From the NCBI RefSeq assembly GCF_021654135.1, contig NZ_JAKGSD010000024.1, positions 58,337 through 122,336 on the forward strand: DNA of 64,000 bases, read 5' to 3'. The position numbers were made by a program, and so were the translations under genes. The notes beneath the pieces were generated by a model, which was given only the letters and a program-made list of their open reading frames with translations, had not been told where the DNA came from and ran no database searches. Numbering within the stretch: position 1 is the first letter of the stretch; each line of letters begins with the position of its first letter. Below are positions 38,570-47,926 of the stretch, piece by piece. The DNA is from Amycolatopsis tucumanensis (GTDB lineage: Bacteria > Actinomycetota > Actinomycetes > Mycobacteriales > Pseudonocardiaceae).

Positions 38570-41212
38570 ATGGATATTCGGGTACTGGGGCCGGTCCAGG
38601 TGCTGGCCGGAGACCGCCCGGTGCGGGTGTCGGGGCCGCGGCAGGAACGCGTCCTCGCCGCGCTGGTCCTCGACGCCGGCCGCGTCGTCCCGGTGTCGCG
38701 GCTGGTCGAGGTGGTCTGGGACGGCGATCCCCCGGCGACCGCGGTGCGCCAGGTCCGCAACGTCACCTCGGCGCTGCGCCGCGCGCTCGTCGCGGCCGGG
38801 TTCCCCGACGACGTCCTCACCGCCACCGGCCCGGGGTTCGTCCTGAACCCGCCGGACAGCGACCTGGCGCGCTTCGAACGGCACGCCGCGGCCGAGGAGT
38901 ACCGGGAGGCGCTGGCGTGCTGGCGCGGCCCGGCACTGGCGGGCGTCACCAGCCACGCCCTCGCCGGCGAAGTCGCCCGGCTGGAGGAAAAACGGCTGAC
39001 GATCCTGGAAGCGCACCTGTCCCGTGCGGGCGACATCGCGGAACTGACCGCCGCGGTCGCCCAGCACCCGCTGCGCGAAGGGCTCGCCGCGTTGCTCATC
39101 CAGGCGTTGTGGCGGCAGGGACGCACCGCCGACGCCCTGCTCACCTACCGGCGCACCCGGGACCGGCTGGCCGCCGAACTCGGCGTCGAACCCGGACCGG
39201 CCCTGCGCGCCCTGCACGCGCGGATCCAGCGGGACGGCAGCGCGTGCTACCTGCCCTACCGGACGCCCGACTTCACCGGACGCAGGCGCGAGCTCGACCT
39301 CGTGCTCGGCGCCTTGCACGGCGGGAACGTCGTGCTCGTCCACGGGATGGCGGGCGTGGGCAAAACGGCTCTCGCGGTGCACGCCGCGCACCGGGCCGCT
39401 TCCCGCTTCCCCGACGGCCAGTTGTTCGTCGACCTCCACGGCTACTCGCCGGGCCGGGACCCACTGGATCCCGCGGCCGCGTTGTCGTCCCTGCTGCTCC
39501 AGGTCGGCGTCCCGGCGCCGCAGCACCCGGGCAGCCTCGACGACCGCGCCGCGTTGTGGCGAGCACGCACCTCCGGCCGGGCGCTGCTGGTCCTGCTCGA
39601 CAACGCCGCCGGGGCGCACCACCTCCTGCCGCTGCTCCCGGGGTCCCCGTCCGTCGCGGTCCTCGCCACCAGCCGGCGCCGCCTCACCGCGGTCGACGGC
39701 GCGGTGCCGGTGCCGCTCGACGTCCTGCCCGAAACCGACGCCGCCGCGCTGTTCACCGCGGTCTCCGGACGACGCGACCACGGCGTGGCCCGGCTGTGCG
39801 GCGGGCTCCCCCTGGCGATCCGGATCGCCGCGTCCCGCGTGCGCCACCAACCCGGCCGGGCCGCCGAACGCCTGGCCGGCCGGCGATCGAGGCTCCGCGA
39901 GCTGCGCACCACCGACCGCGACATCGCGGCGGCGTTCGCACTGTCCTATCGCGACCTCGGCGAACCCCAGCGGTACCTGTTCCGCGTCCTCGGCATCCAC
40001 CCGGGCCCGCTCGTCACCCCGGACGCCGCCGCGGCGCTGACCGGGCTCCCGGACACCGAACGCCTGCTGGACGACCTGTGCGACGCCCACCTGCTGAGCC
40101 GCCCGCACCCGGACGGGTACACGTTCCACGACCTGCTGGCCGAGTACGCCCGCGACCTCGTCCGGCCCGGCGAAGCGAGGGCCGCGCGGGACCGGTTGCT
40201 CGGCTACTACCGCGACGGCGGCGACACCGAGTGGCACGTCCGGGAACGCCCGAACCTGCGCGCAGTGGCCGAGTTCGCGCTCGCGCAGCGGTGTGAGGTC
40301 CACGCGTGGCGCATCGCCGACCACGCCGCCCAGTTCCTGCGTGTCCGGGGGCACCGGGACGACTTCGTCGCCGTGGCCCGCGCCGGGTTCGCGGCCGCGG
40401 AACGTCTCGGGGACACCGAGGCGTTGCTGCGCAGTCTCGACAACCTCGCCAACGCCCAGTGGGACAGCGGTGACCTCGACGCGGCGATGACCACGACGCG
40501 ACGACGTCTCCGGCTGGCCGTCGACGATCCGGCGGCCCAGGCGAGCGCGCTGTCCCGGATCGGCACGCTGCACGGCATGCGGGGCGACTACCGGACGGCG
40601 ATCACGTACTACCGGCAGGCGCTCGACGTGCCGGCCGACGAGCGCCTCACCGCGCTGGTGCTGGGCAACCTCAGCCACGCGCAGGAGATCCTCGGCGACT
40701 TCGCCGACGCGCTCACCTCGATCTCCCAGGCCCGTGACCTGCGCGAACGCACCGACGACCGGCACGGTTCGGTGCTCAGCGACGCGCAGTACGCCCACGT
40801 CCTCGCCCGGCTGGGACGGACGCGCGACGCCGTCGGAACCGCGTCCGAGGCCGTCGCGAGGGCCGTGCGGCTCGGCTACCCGTTCGGCGAAGCGTGGGCG
40901 CGCACGGACCTCGCGGACGTGCTGCTCGCCGCGAACCGGCCCGCCGAAGCCCGCGAGCACGCCGGACGCGCCCGTGACCTGCTGATGCACCTCGACCACC
41001 CCCTCCTGCTCGCCATGGCGGCCAACAGCCTGGGCGACGCGCACCACGCGCTCGGCGAGACAGCGCTCGCGCGCGAGTGCTACGGCCTGGCGCGAGAAAC
41101 CGCCACGCGGGTCGGCTACCGGCGCGAGCGGGAGCGGGCAGAGCGCGGTCTCGCACGTGATCTCGGCGATACCGGCGTAACGGATCGCGGCCGTCGGCGA
41201 CGAAGGCGGTGA
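38570..41212 (+). CDS. AfsR/SARP-family regulator with NB-ARC and TPR domains
   Basis: An 880-residue regulator. An OmpR-like winged helix (about 1-90, 'MDIRVLGPVQVLAGD', 'TAVRQVRNVTSALRRAL') and a BTAD domain (about 95-245) form the SARP part. An NB-ARC ATPase follows (about 250-560; Walker A 'GMAGVGKTALA', Walker B-like 'ALLVLLDNAA', 'GGLPLAIRI'), then TPRs (about 620-860). AfsR-type proteins activate secondary-metabolite or developmental genes. The TPR part could bind a peptide or protein partner. Its neighbour, a 56-residue secreted repeat peptide in divergent orientation, is a candidate target or ligand. Confidence 0.92.
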   Translation: MDIRVLGPVQVLAGDRPVRVSGPRQERVLAALVLDAGRVVPVSRLVEVVWDGDPPATAVRQVRNVTSALRRALVAAGFPDDVLTATGPGFVLNPPDSDLARFERHAAAEEYREALACWRGPALAGVTSHALAGEVARLEEKRLTILEAHLSRAGDIAELTAAVAQHPLREGLAALLIQALWRQGRTADALLTYRRTRDRLAAELGVEPGPALRALHARIQRDGSACYLPYRTPDFTGRRRELDLVLGALHGGNVVLVHGMAGVGKTALAVHAAHRAASRFPDGQLFVDLHGYSPGRDPLDPAAALSSLLLQVGVPAPQHPGSLDDRAALWRARTSGRALLVLLDNAAGAHHLLPLLPGSPSVAVLATSRRRLTAVDGAVPVPLDVLPETDAAALFTAVSGRRDHGVARLCGGLPLAIRIAASRVRHQPGRAAERLAGRRSRLRELRTTDRDIAAAFALSYRDLGEPQRYLFRVLGIHPGPLVTPDAAAALTGLPDTERLLDDLCDAHLLSRPHPDGYTFHDLLAEYARDLVRPGEARAARDRLLGYYRDGGDTEWHVRERPNLRAVAEFALAQRCEVHAWRIADHAAQFLRVRGHRDDFVAVARAGFAAAERLGDTEALLRSLDNLANAQWDSGDLDAAMTTTRRRLRLAVDDPAAQASALSRIGTLHGMRGDYRTAITYYRQALDVPADERLTALVLGNLSHAQEILGDFADALTSISQARDLRERTDDRHGSVLSDAQYAHVLARLGRTRDAVGTASEAVARAVRLGYPFGEAWARTDLADVLLAANRPAEAREHAGRARDLLMHLDHPLLLAMAANSLGDAHHALGETALARECYGLARETATRVGYRRERERAERGLARDLGDTGVTDRGRRRRRR

Positions 41213-41240
41213 ATCGTGTCCGGCGCTCTACCGAGGGGGT

Positions 41241-42134
41241 GTGCTCGTGTCCGCATGGTTCCCCTCGCGCGCCAGAAGACGCGTGTGGACACTCGTGACG
41301 GCCATCGCGGTCCTCGCCGCGGGGCTGGCCGGCCTCGACTGGATCAACATCGGCGCGAACCCCGTGGGCGAGGTGGCGAAGGCGCGATCGGTCAGCCGGC
41401 TCCTGCAGCCGGAGGTGGGCGCACCGCCCCGGATGACCCGGCTCGCCGGGCACCCGCTGCTCGCCCACGACGTCAAGCTCGCCGACGTCACCTGCAAGCT
41501 CCCGCCGTTCGACACCCCGCCCGAACCGCTGCAGGCCTACTACGAGGCCGCGGTCGGGTGCATGGAAGCGGCCTGGGCGCCGGTGTTCGCCGCGCTCCGC
41601 GTGCCGATCCGGCCCGTCACGATCAACGGGGCGGACGACATCCCGCGCAACCTCTGCGGGCGGCCGTCCGCGGACGAGGCGGCCGCGATGTACTGCTCCG
41701 CGAACACCACGATCTACATGCCGCGCAGCCGCGTGCTGGTCCCCGGCGGCGACGCGCGGTACCAGCGGGCCGTGGTGCTGCCGATCCTCGCCCACGAGTA
41801 CGGGCACCACATCCAGTACCTCAGCGGCATGCTCCGGGCGGCCGAGCGGGCGCAGGACGACGCAGGCCACGGTTCGGCGGCCGCGCTGGAGACGACCCGC
41901 CGCGTCGAACTCCAGGCGACGTGCTTCGCCGGCCTGTTCCTCGGTGACGCCGCACGCGGCGGATCGATCACGAAATCCGCCGCGGAAGAGATGATGGACA
42001 CCTTCCACACCACCCTCAGCAGCGAAACGCACGGCTCGCGGTTGAACCAAGCCGACTGGGCGGACCGCGGCCACCGGACCAACGCCACCGCCCAGTGCGA
42101 CACGTGGACCGCCCCGGCCGACGACGTGGGCTAG
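41241..42134 (+). CDS. Membrane-anchored neutral zinc metallopeptidase (YpfJ-like)
   Basis: A 297-residue protein with an N-terminal membrane helix (about 17-36) and a zinc-peptidase domain. His185 and His189 of 'HEYGHH' (HExxH) bind zinc, and downstream 'RRVELQATCFAGLFLG' provides the third ligand region, as in the PF04228 putative neutral zinc metallopeptidases. Three further Cys may pair outside the cell. Start GTG 41241 follows CGAGGGG. Substrates are unknown. It starts 28 bases after the SARP gene on the same strand and could be co-transcribed. Confidence 0.85.
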   Translation: MLVSAWFPSRARRRVWTLVTAIAVLAAGLAGLDWINIGANPVGEVAKARSVSRLLQPEVGAPPRMTRLAGHPLLAHDVKLADVTCKLPPFDTPPEPLQAYYEAAVGCMEAAWAPVFAALRVPIRPVTINGADDIPRNLCGRPSADEAAAMYCSANTTIYMPRSRVLVPGGDARYQRAVVLPILAHEYGHHIQYLSGMLRAAERAQDDAGHGSAAALETTRRVELQATCFAGLFLGDAARGGSITKSAAEEMMDTFHTTLSSETHGSRLNQADWADRGHRTNATAQCDTWTAPADDVG

Positions 42135-42159
42135 TTCCCCAGTGCACGCTGGGGAAGTT

Positions 42160-42720
42160 CCCCGAAGGTGCGAACGGGCGGTCTCAACCTGCACGACCTC
42201 ACCGCCGGGGCAGCGCCGCCATGGCCGTCCTCGAATTCCGGCGGTCACCACCTCGGCATCAACACCACCCTCGGCGGCACGGCCGGCGCCAGCACGTTCG
42301 CCCCCCACCCACCTGGCGGGCAACCCGCCGTCTACACCAACGCCGACGGCGGAGAGGTGCAGCCCTTCGCGGCCAGAAAGCCGCCCTCTACCAGGGCGAG
42401 GAAGTCGCGGCCATGGTCTGCGCGCCCGGCAGCACCTGCGACTACCCCACCGGCACCGGGCTCTCCGGCGCGGATCTCACCGACGAGCAGAAGCAGCTTC
42501 TCCTCAACCCGGGCCGAACGCCTACATCGAGTTCGCCAGTCAGCAGGGTTCGGCGGGCGCCGACGTCGACGGCGTGAACACCTCCGGCTGGGGCCACGTC
42601 CACACCATCTACCGCGACCCCACCAACGAGTACGCGAACAGCGCCACGCAGCAGGAAGCCACCGGCGGCAAATGGGTGCCGGCGCCCCGCCGGCAGGCGG
42701 CACCCCACCCGCGGGCAACT
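42160..42720 (+). pseudogene. Frameshifted remnant, possibly a DUF3500-type protein
   Basis: Protein-like sequence continues across three frames. 'SGGHHLGINTTLGGTAGAS' lies in one frame to about 42373, 'ALYQGEEVAAMVCAPGSTCD' and 'LTDEQKQLLLNPG' in another to about 42512, and 'AYIEFASQQGSAGADVDG' with 'HVHTIYRDPTNEYANSATQQ' in a third. The H-hHTIYRDPTN-Y segment reminds me of DUF3500 secreted proteins, but this is from memory. At least two indels have destroyed it. It may once have been a secreted protein following the metallopeptidase. Confidence 0.6.
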
Positions 42721-42876
42721 GACGCCTCGACTGGCAGTACCTCTCCTGGTTGCGCTCCCGTACCCGGCGCCTTGACCTGCGCGCCCTGACGATCTTCGTG
42801 ACACCACCACGCCAGCACCCGGGCCTAGATTGAACGCTGTTTGCCTTTGGTCGCAACGAAACCCGGGAGGGTGTGG

Positions 42877-45225
42877 ATGCGCAAGCATTGGAGACCGGCG
42901 ATCACCGGCGCGGTACTGGCTCTGGGATTGGCTTTGCTGCAGACGCCGTCGGCGTCGGCGGCTTCGGCCGACGGTTCCTGGTCGGTGACGCCGGTGGACG
43001 GCGGCTACCGGATCACTCTGACGCTCGACAAGCGGCTCCCGGCGCGGGACGCGTCGCCGGAACTCGCGGTCGACGGCCGGTCCCTCGGTGAGGCGCAGGA
43101 GTCCCGGGACGGCCGGACGCTCACCCTGGTGACGACCGATCCCGCCGCGGCGAACCCGTCGTCGGTGCGGGTGGCGTGGCAGGGCGTGGTGCCCGGCACG
43201 AGCACCCGCAGTGCCGCCACCGCGACCGACGTGGCCGCCGGGACGCCGATCACGTCCGCGCCCGAGGCAACGGGACGCTACGGAGTCACCCGCGCCGACT
43301 ACGACTTCGGTGACACCGCGCTCCAGCTGTCCGGGTTGACCGGCGTGCCGGTCGAGGAGCGGGCCGCGGTGTGGGTGCCGGTCGGCGCGTCCGGCAAGCG
43401 GCCGGTGGTGGTGTTCCTGCACGGCCGAGCGGACGCCTGCTACGACCCGGACTCCGGCGCGTTCGACAACGCGAACTGGCCCTGCGTCAACGGCCTCGAG
43501 CCGGTGCCCAGCTACCTCGGCTACGCCCGGCCGGCGGAAACCCTCGCCAGCCAGGGTTACGTCGTGGTGTCGATCAGCGCGAACGCGATCGGCGCCTTCG
43601 ACCAGAGCACGGCGTCGCCCGACCGCGGTGGCCTGGCCCGCGGCCAGCTGGTGATGGCACACCTCGACCTGCTCGCCAAGGCCGACGCAGGCACCGCGGC
43701 CGGGATGAGCACCGTGCTCAAGGGCAAGCTCGATCTCGGCAACGTCGGCCTGATGGGCCACTCCCGCGGCGGCGACGGCGTGGTCCGCGCCGCACTGCTC
43801 AACGCCGCCCGCCCCACCCCGTACGGGATCAGGGGCGTGCTCCCGATCGCCCCGATCGACCGGACCCGCCCCGCACTGACCGACGTGCCGATGGCCGTGC
43901 TGCTGCCCTACTGCGACGGCGACGTCTCGAACCAGGAAGGCCAGCACTTCTTCGAGGACTCGCGGTACACGAGCGGCACGGACACCGCGCTGAAGTCGTC
44001 GTTGCTCGTGATGGGCGCGAACCACAACTACTTCAACGACGTGTGGTCAAAGCTGTACGGCGACGACTGGGACCTCTACGTCGACCCGGCCGACCCGGCC
44101 TGCGGCAGCACCACGGCGGGCAACACCCGGCTCACCGTGGACGAGCAGCGGGCGGCAGGCGTCGCCTACACCGCCGCCTTCTTCCGCATGACCCTCGGCA
44201 GGGAAAGCGCTTTCCTGCCGATGTTCCAGTCCGGCTCCGGCAGCGCGGTCCAGGTCGGCGCGGCGACGGTGCTGCAGGCGACGCAGTCGCCCGCCGCGCA
44301 GCGGCTCGACGTCGCTCCGCTGCAGGCGCCGGCCGCCAACGTCGCGTTCTCCGGCAAGGTGCTCGGCCAGTACTGCGCGAGCATCGCCGGCGCCTCCCCG
44401 CAGAGCGGCCTGCCCTCGTGCACCGACTCCACCGCCACCAGCCGCTTCCCGTCGTTCACCCCGGTGACCCACACCGCGAACGTGCCGGCCACTCCGATGC
44501 TGCACCTGACCTGGGCCGGCGGTGGCCAGATGACGGCCGCCCTGCCGTCCGGCCGGTACGACGTCAGCGGCTACGGCGCGCTGACCCTTCGGGCGGCGCC
44601 GGACGCGGGCAACACCGCCGCGGATCTGCGGCTCACCGTCGTGGACGGCGCCGGCCGGACGCAGTCCACCACCGTCTCGGCCCTGAGCGGCGCGCTCTCG
44701 CCGCTGCCTGCAGGGAACGAGGACCTGCTGCCGAAGACGTGGTTGCGCACCGTCCGCTGGCCGGTCGCCGCGATGACCGGGGTGGACACGACCGACATCC
44801 GGCAGATCCGGATCACGACGGCGACCACCACCGGCGGGGTGCTCCTGTCCGACCTCGCGTTCACCACGCCGTCCGTCGGCACGGGTGCGCCGACCAAGCT
44901 GTCGCAACTGTCCGTCAGCGACACGACGGCCGACGAGGACGCCGGCAACGCGACGGTCGCCGTGCGGCTGTCCAAGGCGAGCAGGCTGCCGGTGACCGTG
45001 CACCTGCAGGCCATGGCCGGTCCGGGTACCCAGATCACCGCGGCGGCCCAGCAGGTCACGATTCCCGCCGGGCAGACCACCGCCACGGTGACCATCCCGA
45101 TCAAGGACAACTCGACGGTGGACGCCAGTGCCGACACCCGGTACGAAGTCGTGCTCGGCTACCCCACCAACGCAGTGACCGGCAAGAACACCGCCTACGC
45201 CACCGTCCACGACGACGAAGCATGA
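42877..45225 (+). CDS. Large secreted alpha/beta hydrolase with C-terminal Calx-beta domain
   Basis: A 782-residue exported protein. The signal peptide ends near residue 28 ('QTPSASAAS'). A beta domain (about 30-110) precedes an alpha/beta hydrolase (about 115-480) with 'VVVFLHGRADACYDPDSG' as oxyanion region, nucleophile Ser296 in 'GHSRGG' and a late 'GANHNYF' that may hold the catalytic His. After a beta-rich region, residues about 670-780 form a Calx-beta-like domain ('TTADEDAGNATVAVRLSK', 'IPAGQTTATVTIPIKDNS'). It is probably an extracellular esterase or lipase-like enzyme. ATG 42877 follows GGGAGG. A hairpin terminator follows. Confidence 0.82.
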   Translation: MRKHWRPAITGAVLALGLALLQTPSASAASADGSWSVTPVDGGYRITLTLDKRLPARDASPELAVDGRSLGEAQESRDGRTLTLVTTDPAAANPSSVRVAWQGVVPGTSTRSAATATDVAAGTPITSAPEATGRYGVTRADYDFGDTALQLSGLTGVPVEERAAVWVPVGASGKRPVVVFLHGRADACYDPDSGAFDNANWPCVNGLEPVPSYLGYARPAETLASQGYVVVSISANAIGAFDQSTASPDRGGLARGQLVMAHLDLLAKADAGTAAGMSTVLKGKLDLGNVGLMGHSRGGDGVVRAALLNAARPTPYGIRGVLPIAPIDRTRPALTDVPMAVLLPYCDGDVSNQEGQHFFEDSRYTSGTDTALKSSLLVMGANHNYFNDVWSKLYGDDWDLYVDPADPACGSTTAGNTRLTVDEQRAAGVAYTAAFFRMTLGRESAFLPMFQSGSGSAVQVGAATVLQATQSPAAQRLDVAPLQAPAANVAFSGKVLGQYCASIAGASPQSGLPSCTDSTATSRFPSFTPVTHTANVPATPMLHLTWAGGGQMTAALPSGRYDVSGYGALTLRAAPDAGNTAADLRLTVVDGAGRTQSTTVSALSGALSPLPAGNEDLLPKTWLRTVRWPVAAMTGVDTTDIRQIRITTATTTGGVLLSDLAFTTPSVGTGAPTKLSQLSVSDTTADEDAGNATVAVRLSKASRLPVTVHLQAMAGPGTQITAAAQQVTIPAGQTTATVTIPIKDNSTVDASADTRYEVVLGYPTNAVTGKNTAYATVHDDEA

Positions 45226-45233
45226 TCCCGGCA

Positions 45234-45267
45234 GCGGGGGTTTCCCTCACGCAAGGGGAACCCCCGG
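45234..45267 (+). terminator. Hairpin terminator after the secreted hydrolase
   Basis: Inverted repeat CGGGGGTTTCCC ... GGGGAACCCCCG with one mismatch and a short loop, starting eight bases after the hydrolase stop. The next 150 bases to the following gene show nothing else apart from its GGAGG ribosome site. Confidence 0.7.
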
Positions 45268-45417
45268 CACCGCCAGCCCGAGGACGCACCGGAAACACTC
45301 CTCGCCTTCGGGTTGTTCCTCGCCTCAACCTGACGTCCCAGGTGGAGCCGCCCCGGCTGCCCCCTGCCTCCGTCGTACACTGCGCCGTTCGGGACGGTCC
45401 GAAGGAGGACGCCACCA

Positions 45418-45876
45418 ATGAGATCCAGTGCCCCGAACAGCTCCTACGGCTACCCGGGCCATCCGACGGGCACGGACATGCCCGGACTGATGAGGGCGGC
45501 GCGGGTACTCCTGTTCGTCATGGGTGGCCTGCAGCTCACCGTCGGCGTGCTCGTCGCCGGCCTCTTAGGCGGCATCGTCGCCAACGACGGCGGGGGCATC
45601 GCCGATGCCGTCGCCGTCGTCGGTGTGCTGCTGGGCCTGGGTGCGCTGTCGATCATCCTGGGAACGAAGTTCGCCACCGGCGGTGGCGGTGTCCGGGTCA
45701 CCACGATCGTGTACGCATCGCTGATGATCGTCGCCTGCGTGGGCGGCCTGGGCCTGGGGGACGGCTTCGGCCTCATCTTCACGGGCGGCCCGGTCATCGG
45801 GTTCGCCTGTAGCGGCATGATCCTGGCGTTGATGGCCACCGCCCAGGCCGGCGCCTGGTTCAACCGCCCGCGGTAG
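45418..45876 (+). CDS. Small integral membrane protein, unknown
   Basis: A 152-residue protein. A short N-terminal tail ('YGYPGHPTGTDMPG') is followed by four hydrophobic helices with many Gly residues ('VLLFVMGGLQLTVGVLVAGL', 'FGLIFTGGPVIGFACSGMIL'). Similar four-helix proteins are widespread in actinomycetes with no assigned role. GGAGG precedes the ATG by 11 bases. It is the last intact chromosomal gene before the tRNA-derived attachment site. Confidence 0.75.
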   Translation: MRSSAPNSSYGYPGHPTGTDMPGLMRAARVLLFVMGGLQLTVGVLVAGLLGGIVANDGGGIADAVAVVGVLLGLGALSIILGTKFATGGGGVRVTTIVYASLMIVACVGGLGLGDGFGLIFTGGPVIGFACSGMILALMATAQAGAWFNRPR

Positions 45877-45954
45877 GCGCTGAGCAGCACGGCACCCACA
45901 CACGCGCGCGGGTCCCGCCGTGGCATGCCTACACCAACCCCATGCAGGACACCG

Positions 45955-45998
45955 AAAAGAAAATCGCCCGACCTGCTACCGTGAGCAGATCGGGCGAT
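45955..45998 (-). terminator. Rho-independent terminator of the tRNA-Ala transcript
   Basis: On the minus strand the stem ATCGCCCGA/TCGGGCGAT (45963-45971 with 45990-45998) encloses a smaller CTGCT/AGCAG stem. It is followed by a TTTTCTTTTC tract. It lies just downstream of the tRNA 3' end and would end its transcript. Confidence 0.8.
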
Positions 45999-46010
45999 CT
46001 TGACGACTGT

Positions 46011-46066
46011 GGAGCTAAGGGGACTCGAACCCCTGACCCCCACACTGCCAGTGTGGTGCGCTACCC
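46011..46066 (-). other. 3' part of a tRNA-Ala(GGC) gene: attachment site of an integrated element
   Basis: Read on the minus strand, this holds the 3' half of the D arm, the anticodon arm (CCACA CTGGCAG TGTGG, anticodon GGC), variable loop, T arm (AGGGG TTCGAGT CCCCT) and the 3' acceptor strand TAGCTCC. The matching 5' acceptor strand GGAGCTA and the 5' D stem are absent to the right, where unrelated sequence begins. A lone 3' tRNA part is the typical product of tyrosine-integrase insertion. The element should extend rightward, with the intact tRNA beyond the window. Confidence 0.8.
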
Positions 46067-46485
46067 CGCCTGACCTGCGGCTTTAGAGAATTCCCTGGTC
46101 GGCTGGGGCACTCTGGGGCAGTTGAGCGCCGTTCGATGCCGTTGAACGCCGCTACAGGCATGGCCGTGCCCCAGTTTTGCCCCAGGGGCAAGCCGCGTGA
46201 AACGGAGCGGGAATCCCGGTTGCCATTTGGGACGCCGCAGACCGACAGGTCATCGTCGTGCGTCACCTGGCCTCGCTGGGCTGACCGAACGAGGCCGCTG
46301 ACTTGAGTGGGGCGCGACCTGATCCGCCGTTGCCCGCTGGTGATCGCTTGCGGGCAGACTGCTGGCAGCGACTGCAGGCGCCGAGGTGGAACACCGTGGA
46401 TTCGTATCTGATTGCCCGCTCCTGACTATCACGGCTAACTCCGCGCAAGTGGGCATGTTGTTGCCACGCCCGGAGAGCTCCGTCG
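46067..46485. other. Non-coding junction region of the integrated element
   Basis: No convincing gene in about 420 bases; the open frames here are short, biased and unlike known proteins. Several near-repeats of ggggca/tgcccc (46107-46190) and gccgttcgatgccgttgaacgcc look like the arm-type sites usually found beside integrase attachment sites. No integrase or excisionase gene is seen at this end. Confidence 0.5.
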
Positions 46486-47170
46486 TCAGTCGATGGGCAA
46501 GGTAGCCGGGGCGACGATTGCCGTAATGGCGATGGCGGCGGCGATGACCAGCACGAGGTTGGCGAATCCGCTGCGGATCGTGTGTGCCGGCAGCCGACGG
46601 CCGAGGCGGGCGCCCGCCAGGGCGGTCAGGGTGGCAGCGCTGCCGAAGATGCCGGTGGGAGTCCAGTCCAGTGGCGCGTCGGCATGCGCGGAGAGCCCGG
46701 CGGCGGAGTTGAGCACGATGATGACCAGCGACGTGGCGACCGCTTCACCGGCGTCGAGCCCGAGGAGAAGGGTCAGGGCGGGCACGATGAGGAAGCCACC
46801 GCCCACGCCGAACAGCCCGGTCGGCAGCCCGACCACGATCCCGGCGGCGAGGGCCTTGGGCAGGCACGCCCGCCAATTGACCCGGCCGCCGCTGTTCCGG
46901 CACGCCGCCGCACCGGTGCCGGTGGGTTCGCGGAGCATCCGGACGGCGACCAGGGCCATCAGGACGGCGAACCCGAGTAGCAGGAACCGTGGCGGCACCA
47001 GACGCCCGATCGCCGCCCCGGCGAAGGCGGCGGGGACACCGGCGGCGCCGAAGACCAGCGCGACCGGCCAGCGTACGGTGCCGGACCGCAGCCGCGGGAT
47101 CACCGCCGCCGCCGAGGAGACGCCGACGACAAGCAAGGAGGCGGGGATCGCGGAGGCGGTGAATCCGGAG
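46486..47170 (-). pseudogene. 5'-truncated TauE/SafE-family permease
   Basis: The frame (start no later than about 47196) encodes 'AIPASLLVVGVSSAAAVIPRL', then 'FGVGGGFLIVPALTLLLGL' and 'RSGFANLVLVIAAAIAITA', clearly the TauE/SafE sulfite/organosulfur exporter family. The first glycine-rich repeat and helix (family G-x-GGGG-P near the N-terminus) is missing. In its place the frame runs out of a CcdA C-terminus ('GEVIARLRGPISGF'). A deletion has joined two formerly neighbouring genes. About six helices remain, so function is doubtful. Confidence 0.75.
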
Positions 47171-47470
47171 ATAGGCCCGCGCAACCGGGCAATCACCTCT
47201 CCCAGGGCCGGTGAGGAGCGCGATGCCGATGGCGATCAGGACGACTCCGCCCGCCTGCTGGATGCGTCGGATGTGGCGGCGCAGCCAGCCCCTGGCGATC
47301 ACCGCGCATCGGGCGCCCACGGCGAGCAGCAGGAACGGCAGGCCGAGCCCCAGGCAGTACGCCGCGATCAGCAGCAGGCCGCGCCAGGTGGTGGGGCCGA
47401 CCTGGGTGCCGCTGGCCAGGGCGATGACTCCGGCCAGCGCCGGGCCGAGGCAGGAGGTCCAGCCCAGGCC
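47171..47470 (-). pseudogene. ccdA fragment (cytochrome c biogenesis/thiol reductase transporter)
   Basis: Minus-strand translation gives 'GLGWTSCLGPALAGVIAL', then 'GLLLIAAYCLGLGLPFLLLA' and 'RRIQQAGGVVLIAIGIALL', the C-terminal half of CcdA/DsbD-type transporters with its Cys. The 5' half is missing; at 47470 it abuts an unrelated methyltransferase piece. Near the 3' end two single-base losses are needed to read 'TGP(W)ER..IARLRGPISGF'. An intact ccdA exists at 49618, so this is a dispensable relic. Confidence 0.75.
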
Positions 47471-47471
47471 C

Positions 47472-47917
47472 TACACCGCGCCGAGCAGCGGCTGCGCGCC
47501 CGCGCGGAGAACGCCGCCGAGCAAGCGCCGGTACCGGTGCGGGTCGTGCCCGGCCACGCCGACGCCCCGCCGGTCGAGAACGACAGCCTTGATGCCGCAG
47601 TCGCGTCGCTCGTGCTGTGCTCCGTGCCCGACATCGCCGGTGCGCTCGCCGAGATCCGCCGGGTCCTCCGGCCGGGCGGCGAGCTGCGGTTCTTCGAGCA
47701 CGTCCGGTCAGCCAAGCCGTGGTTCAGCCCGCTGCAGGACGCCATTACGCCGCTGTGGTCGCGAGCGGGCGGCGGCTGACACCTCAACCGGGACACCGCC
47801 GCGGCCATCCGGGCGGCAGGCTTCGACATCGACGAACTCGACCGGTTCTCCTACGCGCCGTTGCGGTGGGTTCCGGCGCACGCCCACATCCTCGGCCGCG
47901 CCCACCCGGTGCGCTGA
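47472..47917 (+). pseudogene. SAM methyltransferase fragment with in-frame stop
   Basis: The reading frame encodes 'NDSLDAAVASLVLCSVPDIA', then 'LAEIRRVLRPGGELRFFEHV' and 'WSRAGGG', the C-terminal half of a UbiE/Methyltransf_11 enzyme. A TGA at 47777 interrupts it, after which the same frame continues 'HLNRDTAAAIRAAGFDID' to a stop at 47917. The SAM-binding N-terminal half is missing at the junction near 47471. It is truncated and interrupted, so non-functional. Confidence 0.8.
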
Positions 47918-47926
47918 GCGAAGAGG

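Noticed and set aside
46011..46090. A complete tRNA-Ala gene
   Set aside because: The 5' acceptor strand and 5' D stem complementary to the 3' part are not present to the right of 46066.
46015..46456. Short open frames next to the tRNA remnant
   Set aside because: They read through tRNA sequence ('QGFESP'-type ends), lack ribosome sites and have no protein-like pattern.
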